Source: Neovahlkampfia damariscottae
Taxonomy: Eukaryota > Heterolobosea > Selenaionea > Neovahlkampfiida > Neovahlkampfiidae
Assembly (NCBI GenBank): GCA_016618085.1
Contig: JABLTG010000033.1
Coordinates: 1-64,000, forward strand
Reading direction: 5' to 3'
DNA length: 64,000 nucleotides
The notes beneath the pieces are model-generated. The model did not search any database. It saw only the letters and a program-made list of their open reading frames with translations, and was not told the origin of the DNA. The translations under genes were made by a program, and so were the position numbers. The stretch's first letter is position 1. Every line of letters starts with the position of its first letter. This document shows positions 44,766-55,919 of the stretch, one piece after another.

Positions 44766-46476
44766 ATGCACAAGTTCAATGATGAATATCTCACATTTGA
44801 GTTGGTCATTCAGGCTTTAAACCTTGAACCAAAGAAAATACATGCTATTTATCAATTTGGAAGTCGTGTTTATCAGTCACATACAAAAAACTCCGATTAT
44901 GATTTATTCATTGTTTATGGAACAGAATTCATTGATGTAGTTAAAGAAAATGAAAAAATGAAAATTGGTGGACATATTTCCGATATTAAAACATTTAAAA
45001 ATACAATAATTAACCATAATGCAGTTTCAATATCCGTCCTATGGCTGGATGAAAAGTATGTCGTTTTTGAAAATGAACATATGGCTCGTTTTAGAAAGAA
45101 TTTTATGATAGATTTAAAGAAACTTGAAAGAGCATATCTCAGAGAAGAACATATATGCTTGTTGAAATCAAGAAGGCTCTACAAGTTGGACAAAAAGAAG
45201 TCTTTAAAAAATTTAGTTCATGGTGTCAGATATTTATTGTTTGGAATTCAAGCAGCTAAAACAGGCAAAATTTATGATTTTACTGTCGGAAATAAATATT
45301 ATGAGTGGATGTTAACATTAGATTATGAAACATGGGATGAATATCACAAGAAGTTTGAAACCATTTATGAAAAACTGCATGAAGAATTGAAAGAATTTGT
45401 TTTCAAAGAAAAATCAAAATATTATGAAAAATATAATGGAAATTCAAAAGAAAAATTGGAATTAATTCATTTCTTAAAAGAAAATGAGTTAAAAATGTTG
45501 ACAAAAATTTTTTCAACACAAATTGTTTTTTTGGATGATGGACTTATTTCTTTCATTGCTGATCCAATATTTTCGAATATGGAATGTACAATAAATCAAG
45601 AATCTCAGTCAAAAGTAATTTTAGATCAGGTTTTTTTTTTGATATTTTAATGAATTCAAGGATTTTCGATTGGTCACAAAATCTTTTAGTTTTTCGTCTA
45701 TTTTGGAAAACTTTGAATTTAAAAGAGCAATAAAGAAACCAAAGAAAGAGTATCTGTTATTCTTTAGACACAAAAAATTCCAAGTTCATCCAAAAGAAGA
45801 ATCTGATCAATTTTGGAAATTGCTTGATGAATCAAAATTCAAAGATATAATTGATATCAAAAAATCGTATATATTTATAATTGATGAACATGGATCATTG
45901 AAATTAATTGGTATAATTGATCTTCATAATGCAGAAAACGTTGAAATTTCAGAAGAATTTTGTGAAGATGTTTTTTCCAACTTTTCATCTATTGAAGAAA
46001 TAAAAAAGGATATGAAAGTATATGACCCCTTTTACAATGGATATATAATAATAGATGAATGGGAAAATCATTATCATTTAGAATATCCTTTAGAAATTTT
46101 CTCAAGAAAAATCGATGTGTTCCAAGGTGATTCTGATTCCAATGTTGAAAATATTTTGGAAATAATCAGATTTCATTCCAATCATGAGGAAGTATTGAAG
46201 TTTTTTGAAGGTAAAGAAATTTATGAAACCGTCAAGTTGATGATGAAAGTTTATCAACACCACTGTGAAATAGTGAATTCGGAATTTGAAAAATTGAAGA
46301 ATTTGAAAACTTCAAAAGAATTTTCTCTGTCTGCTTCAAAAACTCAATATAAACATGAATTGTTAGGATTGTACAATACAAATTCTCCATCATTGCAAGA
46401 GTATTGGGAAAAACTGAAAATTCAAAAATTGAAGACTCCTTTCAAGAGAGAGATGAAACTTTTTTCGATGGAATGA
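44766..46476 (+). CDS. Pol-beta-type nucleotidyltransferase with unknown C-terminal half
   Basis: Exons 44766-45629 and 45661-46476, 559 residues. The minimal nucleotidyltransferase motif is complete: FGSRVYQSHTKNSDYDLF (GS-x11-DxD) at residues ~31-48, followed by a helical domain with LKSRRLYKLDKKKSLKNLVH and a C-terminal half containing FFRHKKFQVHPKEESDQFW and a long helix-rich end. The whole layout suggests a stand-alone enzyme like bacterial RNA-repair or antibiotic-type nucleotidyltransferases, but the substrate and the second half are not recognised. A decayed copy of this gene lies 1.2 kb downstream. Confidence 0.72.
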
Positions 46477-46684
46477 CGAAATTGAATTGAGAATTCTCAT
46501 GAGAATTAATTGGTTGGCAAATTTAGGAGTATTTATAATAGTTCAATTTTTTTTTTGTTTTCATTCTTCTCTTTTGGTTCTATTTTTCATTTTATTTGAA
46601 AGTCCGGAAAAACTGATTTCGGATGAACGAATCAATGGATAAGTTAAAAATAAACCATCGTCCAACGAAACTATAAATAAAGAG

Positions 46685-46691
46685 CCAATCA
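46685..46691 (+). promoter_or_regulatory. CCAATCA box
   Basis: Exact box 26 bp before the ATG of the secreted beta-helix gene at 46718; it is one of the ordinary members of the recurring motif. Confidence 0.5.
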
Positions 46692-46717
46692 TTCTCCACC
46701 TCAACTCAAAGTTTTTC

Positions 46718-47617
46718 ATGATGATTTCTCAACGTCTCTGCTGCTTAGTACTTATGGTGGTATTATCAACTGCTTACTCCGAAGAATGGTATGTTTCAAA
46801 ACAAAGAGGCGATGACAACAATGATGGAACAAAAGAACATCCATTTTCAACAATTAACAGAGCATATAGAAAATCCACAAATGGTGATACCATTTTCATT
46901 GAACCTGCTGTTTACAGTGAAGTAAATACTATTACCAAATCGATTAAAATTAAAGGTCTTGGAGGAAGACCATTAGTGTCAGGAAGTTTCATTTTTAGAG
47001 ATAATGTTAACGTTGAATTATCAGATTTAAACATGGAAAACACAGTGCAACATTTAATCTCAGGCCAAAGAATTGAAAGCATCACAATCAACAATGTAAA
47101 CCTCGGTCCAAAATATTTAAAACAAGGAAATGCTGTTCATTTCCACTTTACAAAAATGGTCGAATTATCAAATGTTAAAATCATTGAAGCTGATGTTGGT
47201 ATCAATCTTGGTGATTCAAACTTCAAATTCAAAAACATTCATGTATCAAAAAGCAAGATTGGTATTTCCATAAATCAAAGGTGCAAAGGAACAATGGAAG
47301 ATTCAACTATTACTTTATGTCAAGGAAACACAAACCTTATTGGTGCAGGTATTTATACTGGTGGTGACTTCACTTTGAAAAATGTAGACATCATCAACAA
47401 CCACGCTTCTACATTTAGAAAAACAGGAGGTGGTTTTTACTGTTTTGGCGGTGGTTTAAATATTTATGGAGGAAAAGTGATCGGAAACAAAGCTGTTTAT
47501 GGAGCTGCTGGGGAATGTACTCCACAATGTTCATTTTTTACTTCTGGTACTGAATTCAAAGATAATGAAAACGAATACCCTTCAAAATGTCGTGGAATTC
47601 CTTCATCAAAGAAATAA
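46718..47617 (+). CDS. Secreted parallel beta-helix protein
   Basis: 299 residues, single exon. A signal peptide (MMISQRLCCLVLMVVLSTAY) is followed by a right-handed beta-helix pattern: WYVSKQRGDDNNDGTKEHPF (typical DUF1565/pectate-lyase-like entry), STINRAYRKSTNGDTIFIEP, repeated strands with Asn ladders (VNVELSDLNMENTV, SITINNVNLG), GGGFYCFGGGLNIYGGKVIG and a Cys-rich end. Codon use looks more regular than in its neighbours, suggesting high expression. The fold binds or cuts polysaccharides; no clear catalytic residues can be named. It sits between the intact and the decayed nucleotidyltransferase copies. Confidence 0.8.
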   Translation: MMISQRLCCLVLMVVLSTAYSEEWYVSKQRGDDNNDGTKEHPFSTINRAYRKSTNGDTIFIEPAVYSEVNTITKSIKIKGLGGRPLVSGSFIFRDNVNVELSDLNMENTVQHLISGQRIESITINNVNLGPKYLKQGNAVHFHFTKMVELSNVKIIEADVGINLGDSNFKFKNIHVSKSKIGISINQRCKGTMEDSTITLCQGNTNLIGAGIYTGGDFTLKNVDIINNHASTFRKTGGGFYCFGGGLNIYGGKVIGNKAVYGAAGECTPQCSFFTSGTEFKDNENEYPSKCRGIPSSKK

Positions 47618-47659
47618 ACAATTGAATTTTATGAAAAGCCTCTTTTTTTCATTTCTACA

Positions 47660-48440
47660 AAAACAAGTGATGACTACCTCAGCTTTGATTTGGTGGCTGA
47701 AGCATTAAATTTGATACCTGATAAGCTATATGCTATTTATCAATTTGGAAGTCGTGTTTATGAATCAAATTCAAAAAATTCCGATTATGATTTATTTGTG
47801 GTTTATGGCCGGTGAAGAATATCTTGATTTATTGATTGAGAATCAAAAATTCAACATTGGAGCACATTTGAACGATATAAAAACTTTCAAAAAATTATGA
47901 AAACTCATAACGCATGTATTGTTCAAGTACTTTTTTTACCAGAGAAATTTGTTCTTTTTGAAAACAAAAAAATCAAAACTTTCAGAAAGAATTTCATGAT
48001 TTCTATGAAGAAATTGGAAAGAGGATTCTTAAGAGTTGAAAGTATTTGCATCTTGAAATCAAAAAGAGAATTCAACACATCAATTTTTCTTTTTGATACA
48101 ATTTCTTCGGTATTCCTTCTTTTTATCTCGTGATTTTCGATAATGTTCTTTATCATACAACTTTTTTTCAAGTACTTTTGTTCTTTGGCTTTTTTCTTTT
48201 GGCATCTCTTCTTAAACCTCGTGGAACAATTTCAAAACCTTAGAATAAATTTTTTCAGCAATGGCTTCAAAAACAAAGATATGAATTGAATTAATGGCAT
48301 TATACAACTGGAATCACAAAAATTTGCAGGAATATTGGTAGCTTATTCAGATACAAAAATTGAAATCATATTTCAAAAAAAGAATGAAAAATATTGCAAT
48401 AAAACCAAGAAAATTAACAACAATTGAAAGATTTTAAGTA
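47660..48440 (+). pseudogene. Decayed duplicate of the nucleotidyltransferase gene
   Basis: The sequence from about 47660 matches the start of the gene at 44766: YLSFDLVAEALNLIPDKLYA corresponds to YLTFELVIQALNLEPKKIHA, and the GSRVY...NSDYDLF motif is preserved, with long identical DNA runs around it. Further on, matches to RKNFM, KKLERG and LKSKRE follow, and a stretch near 48330 resembles the end of the parent (QEYW). The reading frame is interrupted several times and the middle is missing, so it is non-functional. The bases between the motifs show it was copied from the neighbour and later decayed. Confidence 0.75.
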
Positions 48441-48555
48441 AATTTTAACTTTAATTTTTTCCCTCAGTTTTTCTTTTTTTGATTGGATGAAAGTTTTGGA
48501 AAGGTTTAAAATATCTGATTGGTCTCTTTTGTTCGTAACAAAAAAGTTGGAAATA

Positions 48556-49679
48556 ATGAACATGTCAACAAAACCAATTTTATTCCTTTTAGTTCTTGCT
48601 TTCGCTTTTACTGCATTTGCTGAAGAAAAAAGAAGAATCCAAATTTTACCAAGTGTAAAAAATCAAATGGATTTTCCAAAAACTATTTTAGAAGTCTCTC
48701 AAGAATATATTGACCAACACCTCGTAGGAAGTGAACACTTTACATTTGTTGATGTTACTGATGAAAAAGATGTCGACGTTACAGCTATTGCTGAACCTGA
48801 TTATCCAGCAGTGCACAAAGAAAAAATTGTTAAACCAATTTTAAAGAAAGCTTCAGAAAAATCAACTTCAAAATTCATGAGTAAATTGACTTCTTTCAAT
48901 ACAAGAAGATCCAGCCATGCTGATTCTCAAAAACCAGTTTTGATGCTCAAAGAACAACTTGAAAAAGTACTCAAAAAACTTCCAAAAGAAAGACAAGACA
49001 GATTCAAAATTGAATTAATTCCTATCACGTAAAACTTATATTGACTCATTTCTTTCTTAGACGTTATGTTGCTAACTCAATTATTGTAACTTTCAAAGGT
49101 ACAGGTTCAGATTCTGATAATCATGTTTTATTTGGTGCTCATCAAGATGATGTTGGACATCCAAATGCAGGAGCTGATGATGATGGAAGTGGTACAACAG
49201 CTGTTTTTGAAAGTTTCAAAATTATTGCAAAATCTTCATACACTCCTTCAAAATCATTAGTTTGGTTATTTTACACAGCTGAAGAATCTGGTCTTGTTGC
49301 TTCTTATCAAATTGCAAGAGATTGGAAATCAAGAAATGTTAAAGTTTACGGACATTTAAATTATGATATGGTTGGAAATCATAAAAAAGGAACACCACTC
49401 CAAGGACGTAGATTAACTTTAAATACAACTCCAAAAATCACAAAACACATCTATACACTTTCACAAGCATACACAAAATTAGATATTGATGAATGGCGTT
49501 TTAATGGTGGTTCAGATCATATCCCATGGTACAGAGCTGGATATCCATCAGCATGTGTTTCAGAAAGACACTTTTCACCACATTACCATCGTGCAACTGA
49601 TAAAATAGAACATGTTGATTTTGAATTAATTACTGAATTCGCAAGATTAGGTGCTGCTTATATGATTGAACTTTCATAA
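48556..49679 (+). CDS. Secreted M28-family aminopeptidase
   Basis: Exons 48556-49028 and 49061-49679 give 363 residues. The ATG at 48556, 33 bp after a TGATTGG box, starts a signal peptide (MNMSTKPILFLLVLAFAFTA). A propeptide-like region leads to the zinc domain: FGAHQDDVGHP (His and bridging Asp region), GADDDGSGTTA, YTAEESGLV (catalytic and zinc Glu), HLNYDMVG and FSPHYHRATDK (last zinc His). These match bacterial and fungal leucyl aminopeptidases of the M28A/M28E type with a co-catalytic di-zinc site. Likely secreted or lysosomal and used in feeding on protein. All metal ligands appear present. Confidence 0.92.
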
Positions 49680-49783
49680 AATATATATTTTTTTTTTAAT
49701 ACCAATCTAACAATTATAATAACAACATTTCATCTTGAAGATCCAACCAATAGAAATTTTGCGCTTAACAAAGAAAAACAAAA

Positions 49784-51644
49784 ATGGAAGCCGGTAAAAA
49801 AAAATATTTAGGTCTAAAATAAAAGAACTATTTGAATCTTTTTTAAATACTATTGAAGAAAATACTCAACAAAAAGCAATAGAGATGCTAAACGAACACA
49901 AAGAACTATTTTCAAGTGAACAACTTTTTTTTAAAAAATCAAATACTGGCTGGACACCAATCTTCTATTCTATAGAGAAAAAAAGAATTCAAATCTTGGA
50001 AGAAATTCTCAAAGTCTTTGGAATTTCAGTTTTTCAACAAAACCTGGAAAAACATTTCACTCCTTTATTATTTTGTGCTTCAAAGAATAATTTTGAAGTT
50101 TTGAAATTCTTGTTTGACCATCAAATCTGTTTAAAAACTGAAAAGACAGATGGAGGAAAAGATGCTTTGAATTTAGCTTCTGATGGAGGTTATTTGGAAA
50201 TTGTCAAATATCTAATTGAAATTCAAGGATTTGATATTAATGGTACATCTAATACTGGATGGTCAGCTTTTTTGATGGCCTCGGATTCAGGTTTTAAAAA
50301 AAATTTAAATTTAAATTTTATCAAGGTCATGTTGAAACACTGAAATATTTATACTCAAAAGGTTGTAAAATTGATACAATTAGTAATAATAAATGGAATG
50401 CAGCAATGGCAGCAGCTGATTCAGGAAGAATTGAAGCAACTAAATTTCTTCTTCAAATCAAATGTGATTTCACACAAAGTTCAAAAAATGGGTGGACTGC
50501 TTTTTTATTGGCTGCGCATAAAGGATATTTAGAAATTTTAAAATTGATTATTAATTCAAATATTCTTCCAAAAGAAGTTCTTTTTGATCAGAAAACAGAA
50601 AATAAATGGAATGCTTTATTGTGCTCAGTTGATAAAGGATTTTATGATTGTGTGAAATATTTGGTATCTATTGGAATATCAATAAATGAAAGATCAAAAG
50701 TTGGAGGAAGTCCTTTGACTCATGCTGCTGATAGTGGTCATTTTAAAATTGTTGAATTTTTATTACAAAATGGAAGTTCAATATCTGAATCCACTGATAA
50801 TAATTGGAGTTCTCTCTTAAATGCTTCTGATAGTGGCCACTTAGATATTGTCAAATATTTACTTTACAATGGAAGTTCATTGACAGAAAAAAGTAAAAAT
50901 GGATGGAGCTCAATAATGACTGCATCAGACAGTGGACACTTGGAAATTGTCAAATTTCTCTTTGAGAATGGAAGCTCAGTTGATGAAGTTAGTATTACTG
51001 GATGGAGTCCTTTGTTACTTGCGACAAAAGCAACTCATCTTGATGTTATGAAATATTTATTAGCAAATGGCGGTAATATTCTTGACCGAACAATTAAAGG
51101 AACAACCTTTGAATCTATACTTGTTGATTCACCTGAATGTTTAGATTATGTGCAAGATGAATTTTCAAAATCTGTATGTGCTAAAATCCGGATACTCAAA
51201 AGTCTTGAAGTTGAAACTGAAAGATCACAAGAAATTTTACAATCATACATGTTCAATTCTATCATTTTTAATCGTTTTGATCTTTTCAAAATTTTGATTG
51301 AAAAAGTTACAAATTTGAATTCACTGCATGAAGATGGAAATACTATTTTAGGTCTTTCCATATTACATAACAAAATGGAGTTTTTTAATCATATTATCTC
51401 AACAGTGGGAGATTTAAATTTTTTTACAAAGAATAATGATGGTTTGTTACCTATCAATATATCATTGAAGAAAGGGTTGGACTATGCAACTCACGTATTA
51501 TGCAAACACTATGGAAATTTGTATTCATTTGACAATTCATTTTTTGAGAATACCAGAATTCACAGAAATCTGTTTTTTGTTATTTTTCAATGGAAACTTT
51601 GGAAATGCGAAAATTTAAGTGATCTTCAATTTAAATTCAAATAG
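49784..51644 (+). CDS. Ankyrin-repeat protein
   Basis: Exons 49784-49793 (10 nt), 49826-50290 and 50326-51644, 597 residues. About ten tandem ankyrin repeats run from residue ~35 to ~400, with the recurring unit GWSSLLNASDSGHLDIVKYL. Several repeats share nearly the same NGxS...GHLxIVKxLL core, suggesting recent internal duplication. The C-terminal ~200 residues are degenerate. There is no partner domain such as a kinase or SOCS box. A CCAATAG box lies near 49747. The first exon encodes MEA plus one base and depends on a 32-nt intron. Confidence 0.82.
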
Positions 51645-51827
51645 AAGGGTATTGAACTACCAAAAATGAAAATTGTGATTGGAAAATGGAATTGTTTATT
51701 TTTGGCAATTGGAAGTACTTTTTAGACAACTTGTGCGATTTGGTCATTAAATGTGCCAAATTTGGATCGACAAGAATTATTTAACCAATGAGCAGGTATC
51801 ACAAATCTCAACAGAAAAATACTAAAA

Positions 51828-52466
51828 ATGAAAATGGTTGAGCGTTGGTCCGATGAAAAAAAATTTCAACTTGTCTATCCAAAACAGATCACTCAAACTG
51901 AACAATACTACTTGAGCAGAGACGCTTATGCTGCTCATCTCCTTTCAATTAAAAACGTTAAAGAAGCAGGACGTTTAATCTATGCAAGTTTGGAGAATCT
52001 TGCTTTAATGAACAGTGGAAACTACTCAACTGGAATTAAATATCATAAAAGTGGAATTATAAAACTTAATGACCACAAAGAATCAGGATTTATTGCTCAA
52101 CAGCTTCAATTAATAGGAGTATATGATAAGGTTATTGATTATTTTGCTGTTGAATCTTCCAGAAATCATTTAAACTTATATTTGTTTTCTCAGTTTTTGA
52201 TATGTTATTTTACCTCTGTTTCTTTCTCAGATGAAGAATTATTAAACTTTAAAAACAAAATTGATAACGCAAGGAATGTCATGAATCATGAAATGAAAGA
52301 ATATTTTGAAACTAAAGATAAGCAATATCACTGGGTTCATGTTCATTGTTGTGAAACATTTGAAAATATGATTACCATGATTGAAAAGGAAAGAAAACGT
52401 TTAAAGTCTAGAAAAGATGTCACAAGCTACAAATTCAATTATAAAGTGCAAAAAAAAGCGTTTTGA
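51828..52466 (+). CDS. Hypothetical protein
   Basis: 212 residues, one exon, ATG about 45 bp after a CCAATGA. The sequence is mostly helical with regions such as YLSRDAYAAHLLSIKNVKEA, AGRLIYASLENLALMNSGNY and KIDNARNVMNHEMKEYFETK. It may be a TPR-like or four-helix protein, but no family could be recognised. The C-terminus is basic (KERKRLKSRK). It ends in TGA. Confidence 0.6.
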   Translation: MKMVERWSDEKKFQLVYPKQITQTEQYYLSRDAYAAHLLSIKNVKEAGRLIYASLENLALMNSGNYSTGIKYHKSGIIKLNDHKESGFIAQQLQLIGVYDKVIDYFAVESSRNHLNLYLFSQFLICYFTSVSFSDEELLNFKNKIDNARNVMNHEMKEYFETKDKQYHWVHVHCCETFENMITMIEKERKRLKSRKDVTSYKFNYKVQKKAF

Positions 52467-52765
52467 ACTTTTCGCTAAATTTGGTGCTTCGAAAATCCGG
52501 ATTAGGATACATTCAAATTTAGTATTTTTTGACCAATAAAAGTAGAATCGGTTGGTAGTCCAATTTGAACTTAACTTCAAACCGTTTTAACACACAACAC
52601 CTTCACTTGTATCTCAGCCAAAACAAATCACACATGAAGAATCAACTTATATCAACATCAACTACACCTGTATTTCATCAAGTCAGCTATCCTGCAGCTC
52701 CAAATGATGATTCGCATTGACAATTAGTTTTTGACAATTCTTTTGGAATTGTTGAACTCAAAGAT

Positions 52766-53329
52766 ATGTTCCATCCATTGTTCAATGAAACATTTGAACT
52801 TTACAAAGAAAACTTTCCTGCAAGAGATGAAATGGATCACAAAACAGTTGTAAAACTCTTAAATGAAGGAATTTTAAGAGTTTTCATTTCAATCGTTGAT
52901 TCAAAAGTTTCAGCTTGTGCTTTGATAAGTCTTCCTCAAAAGAATCTTCCAATTGGACATTTAGAATACTTGTTTGTAAATAAAAAAATTCAAGGCAAAG
53001 GAATCGGAACAAAATTCATGAACAATTTAATCAACTTTTTGAAAATTGAAAAAAAATTGACAGTTTTAACATTAGAATGCGTTGAAAGTTTAATCAAATT
53101 TTATTCCAAATTTGAAGCTCAAATTTCAACAATAGGACCTTCAAACTTTATTGATGACAATGATTTAATATTTTATTACTTGTATATCACTCTTGAACAA
53201 AGCATCAACTCAAGTCTTTTGCAAGAAAATTTGAAAGAAGTTTTTCACAGCATCAGAAAATCAGAAAAAGTTTATTTGTTCAAGACAGGAGATGTATTAA
53301 TTTTTAAAGATGTCATAGAAGAAACTTAA
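52766..53329 (+). CDS. GNAT-family acetyltransferase with possible longer N-terminus
   Basis: The frame from the ATG at 52766 encodes 187 residues with the GNAT core LPIGHLEYLFVNKKIQGKGIGTKFM (acetyl-CoA loop QGKGIG) and VLTLECVESLIKFYSKFEAQ. Upstream the same frame stays open back to an ATG at 52634 except for one TGA at 52718-52720. The upstream part contains SFGIVELKD, which looks like the first strand of the GNAT fold and fits FPARDEMD further on. No GT-AG intron removes the TGA. A nonsense mutation, sequencing error or readthrough are possible; the shorter start is annotated. Confidence 0.7.
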   Translation: MFHPLFNETFELYKENFPARDEMDHKTVVKLLNEGILRVFISIVDSKVSACALISLPQKNLPIGHLEYLFVNKKIQGKGIGTKFMNNLINFLKIEKKLTVLTLECVESLIKFYSKFEAQISTIGPSNFIDDNDLIFYYLYITLEQSINSSLLQENLKEVFHSIRKSEKVYLFKTGDVLIFKDVIEET

Positions 53330-53352
53330 ATTTTTACATAAATAAATTTTTT

Positions 53353-53800
53353 TTAATCATCTGGTGTCACAATCATGTCCAAGTCTGGTAAATCAGTCAT
53401 GTTTTCAAAAGCTGCAACAAGTGCAGAATGTGATAAGTTTGAATCTTTGTGAAAAAATTGATTAAAAAAAAAACAAATTTACTTTCAAGTAATTCATCGT
53501 CTGAGTCATCTTTTTCTTCTTGATTTGAAAAAGCTCCAAGGTTTTGAGAAACTTGAATTGACATTGATAATTCATCTTGATTCTCAATTAATTTATAATA
53601 CATTTCTCTGACTATAAAAGGATCTGCATTTAATGTTTCACCTATTTTTGACCAAGAAAAATCATATTTTTGGACAATACTTACAATCTTGGATTTATTT
53701 TTCAATTATTTTTAATTACCTCTTTCGTTTTTATTTTTGGTGGAGATTCAATTCGTTGTTTTGGTTTGTTGTTTGGCAACTTTATTATGACGTTGATCAT
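53353..53800 (-). CDS. Small SANT/homeodomain-like protein
   Basis: Exons 53720-53800, 53483-53687 and 53353-53444 give 125 residues. The middle reads IVQKYDFSWSKIGETLNADP then VREMYYKLIENQ, which resembles one SANT/Myb helix-turn-helix unit (W-S-K-I-G-x-x-L). The N-terminus is basic and Pro-rich (LPNNKPKQRIESPPKIKTKE) and the C-terminal part acidic. It could be a chromatin or transcription factor subunit; the evidence is thin. Splicing fits 32- and 38-nt introns. An ATTGGA lies just upstream on this strand. Confidence 0.5.
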
Positions 53801-53925
53801 ATTCAGACAATTTCATTGGATGATGACTTAACTTTTAGTTTCGACTATTTCTACATTTTACTTAATTTAATCTTCAATATAATTGTCTTGTTCTTATTGT
53901 GTTTTTATTGGTGTAAATTTTATTG

Positions 53926-54834
53926 ATGCTTCAGGTTCGTTGTGACTCTTGTGACAATAAAGTTATTGAACCACTTGTTGAAATATACCAAGACGATAAT
54001 TCTCTTGAAATTCAATGGTAAAAATAAAAAAAAATACTCATTTCAAGTCCTATTTGTTCAGTTTCTGTTTTTCCTTGTGAAAACTGTTTTCATCTTTTAA
54101 AACTGGAAAATGACCAATTTTTATATTGTACTATATGTGGGTTTATGAATATAAAATCTGAAAAAATCAGAAAAAAATTACAATATCCAAAATTTTCAAT
54201 GAGTTTCAAACAAGTTCGTGTAATTCAAAGAATTTTAAATGAAAAAAAATATTTGGAAAATAAAATGAAAGAGTATAAACAAGATTCAAATGGTGATAAA
54301 TTATTCTTAAAGACTCATATTGAGTCATTGATTGAACCTGAATTGATCAGAGAAGATTATGAAGAAATCGAAAAAATTTTGTCATTCCAAAATAATTTGA
54401 ATCTGTTCACCAAAATCCATTTAAAAATGTTACAAGCTTTATATGATAAACAAGAAAATAAACCTGAAATCATTAAAAAAGTCGCAAATTTCTTTGAAAA
54501 ATCAGATGGAATAATTCAATTGAAAAAGAACTTTCATATGAATGAATTAGCATCAAAATGTGATTTTCATGATAAATTATCATTAATTTTTAAAAATCAA
54601 TCAAAACAAAAAAAAATTGAATGGGAAGATTTAACAACTAAATTCTTATCTCTCCTTGTTGAGATTAATGAACATGTTGAGATTTTAATTAAAGAATTGA
54701 TGAAACAAAAAGATGAGAATTTATTTTTCAAAGTTGATGAAATCAATGAGAAACAATTTCATGATGAATCTTTGAAAGATAAAATCAAATTATGGAGAAA
54801 TGCATTCAAATCAATTTCAACTTTAATTGAATAA
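53926..54834 (+). CDS. Zinc-finger protein with helical C-terminal part
   Basis: Exons 53926-54017 and 54048-54834, 292 residues. The N-terminus contains three paired-cysteine motifs: VRCDSCDNK, QCPICSVSVFPCENC and YCTICGFM, likely binding two zinc ions. The other 220 residues are charged helices with repeated KIRKKLQ/EKILSFQN-type segments and no recognised domain. A TTATTGG box is about 20 bp before the ATG. Its gene is convergent with the next EEP gene, leaving 7 bp between stops. Confidence 0.6.
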
Positions 54835-54841
54835 ATTTTTA

Positions 54842-55788
54842 TTAGACAAGAACGATATCTGAAATGACAGGTTGATGTGTTGAAATCATAGTATCTGATG
54901 AAATAACGTATTGTTTCACAACAATATTTTCTGTCACGAAAATGAAATCAGTGGTCGCTTTTTTTTCTTGACCAATGAAACTGTTTTCAGTTGATTTAAT
55001 TGAATCTTCATTGACACATAATTTTTGAGCAAAATGTAATTCAAAAGCTTCTTCTTGTTCACTATCTTCTTCACTATCTTCAACATCAGGCATAACTTCA
55101 AAGAAAACTCCATCATGTTTTTTTGAAAGAATACTGAGGTCATTTGATTCCATTGTACAATTAAAATCACCTAAAACAATAACAGTAGGAATTTCATCTT
55201 CTTCCATTTTTGATTCAATTGCGTTTCTTAAAATATATGAACCATTTCTTCTTGTTTCTCTTCCTTGATCCCAATGTGTATTGTAAACTAAAAATTGACC
55301 TTCTGTTGAATCTTCTTCTTTTGTTTTTGATTTATCAAAAAATTTAGCCCATGTAGAAATACGTGAAGAAATAGCATCCCATGATTTTGAACCCACTTCT
55401 TCAGTGTCTTCAGACAACCAAAAAGTACCACTTTCAATTAATTCAAATGCATCTGTGTTATAAAAAATTGGACAATTTTCACCAACAGGTTGTTGTTTTT
55501 TAGAATCAAAATAAGCAGATTGTGCTACTTTGTTATATTTTTCACCTTTTTTTGTGAGTAATTCATCAAGTTCATTGAGTTGTTTTGTTGAACAATCTTG
55601 AAGTCCAAAAATTTCTGGTGCATGATGTGAAATTAATTCAACAACAGAACTAAAAGTTTTTTTAAAAAAAAAATAAATTACCTTTTACGTTTTTCCCAGT
55701 TGAAGTTTTTCTTGTGCAAATCTGAAAGAATGTTGAAACTCATAACTCTAACTGATTTTGTTGGTTTCTCAATTTTTGTTAAACTCAT
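54842..55788 (-). CDS. Endonuclease/exonuclease/phosphatase-family protein, CCR4-like
   Basis: Exons 55682-55788 and 54842-55649, 304 residues. It begins KSVRVMSFNILSDLHKKNFN followed by NWEKRKSS and VVELISHHAPEIFGLQDC; the catalytic Glu position is Gln-Asp here, so it may be weaker. Later motifs are LVYNTHWDQG, VIVLGDFNCT, TTDFIFV and STHQPVISD, the active-site His replaced into S-T-H. The overall order suits CCR4/nocturnin-like or bacterial EEP hydrolases. An acidic insertion (EDSEEDSEQEE) interrupts the domain. The reading frame is continuous upstream to a methionine at 55788. Confidence 0.75.
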
Positions 55789-55919
55789 TCTTTTTAAAAA
55801 TTAAAAACAAAGCAAAAAAAAACCTTGGACTGTTTTGGTTGTTGTAAACTGTTATAAAATGGTTGGTTGATTTTTAAACCAATTATTTTCGTTTATAAAT
55901 TTCTTAACTTGAGGTAAAC

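Noticed and set aside
50406-51100. Tandem DNA repeats
   Set aside because: The ~99-bp periodicity is that of ankyrin repeats in the protein; no separate satellite.
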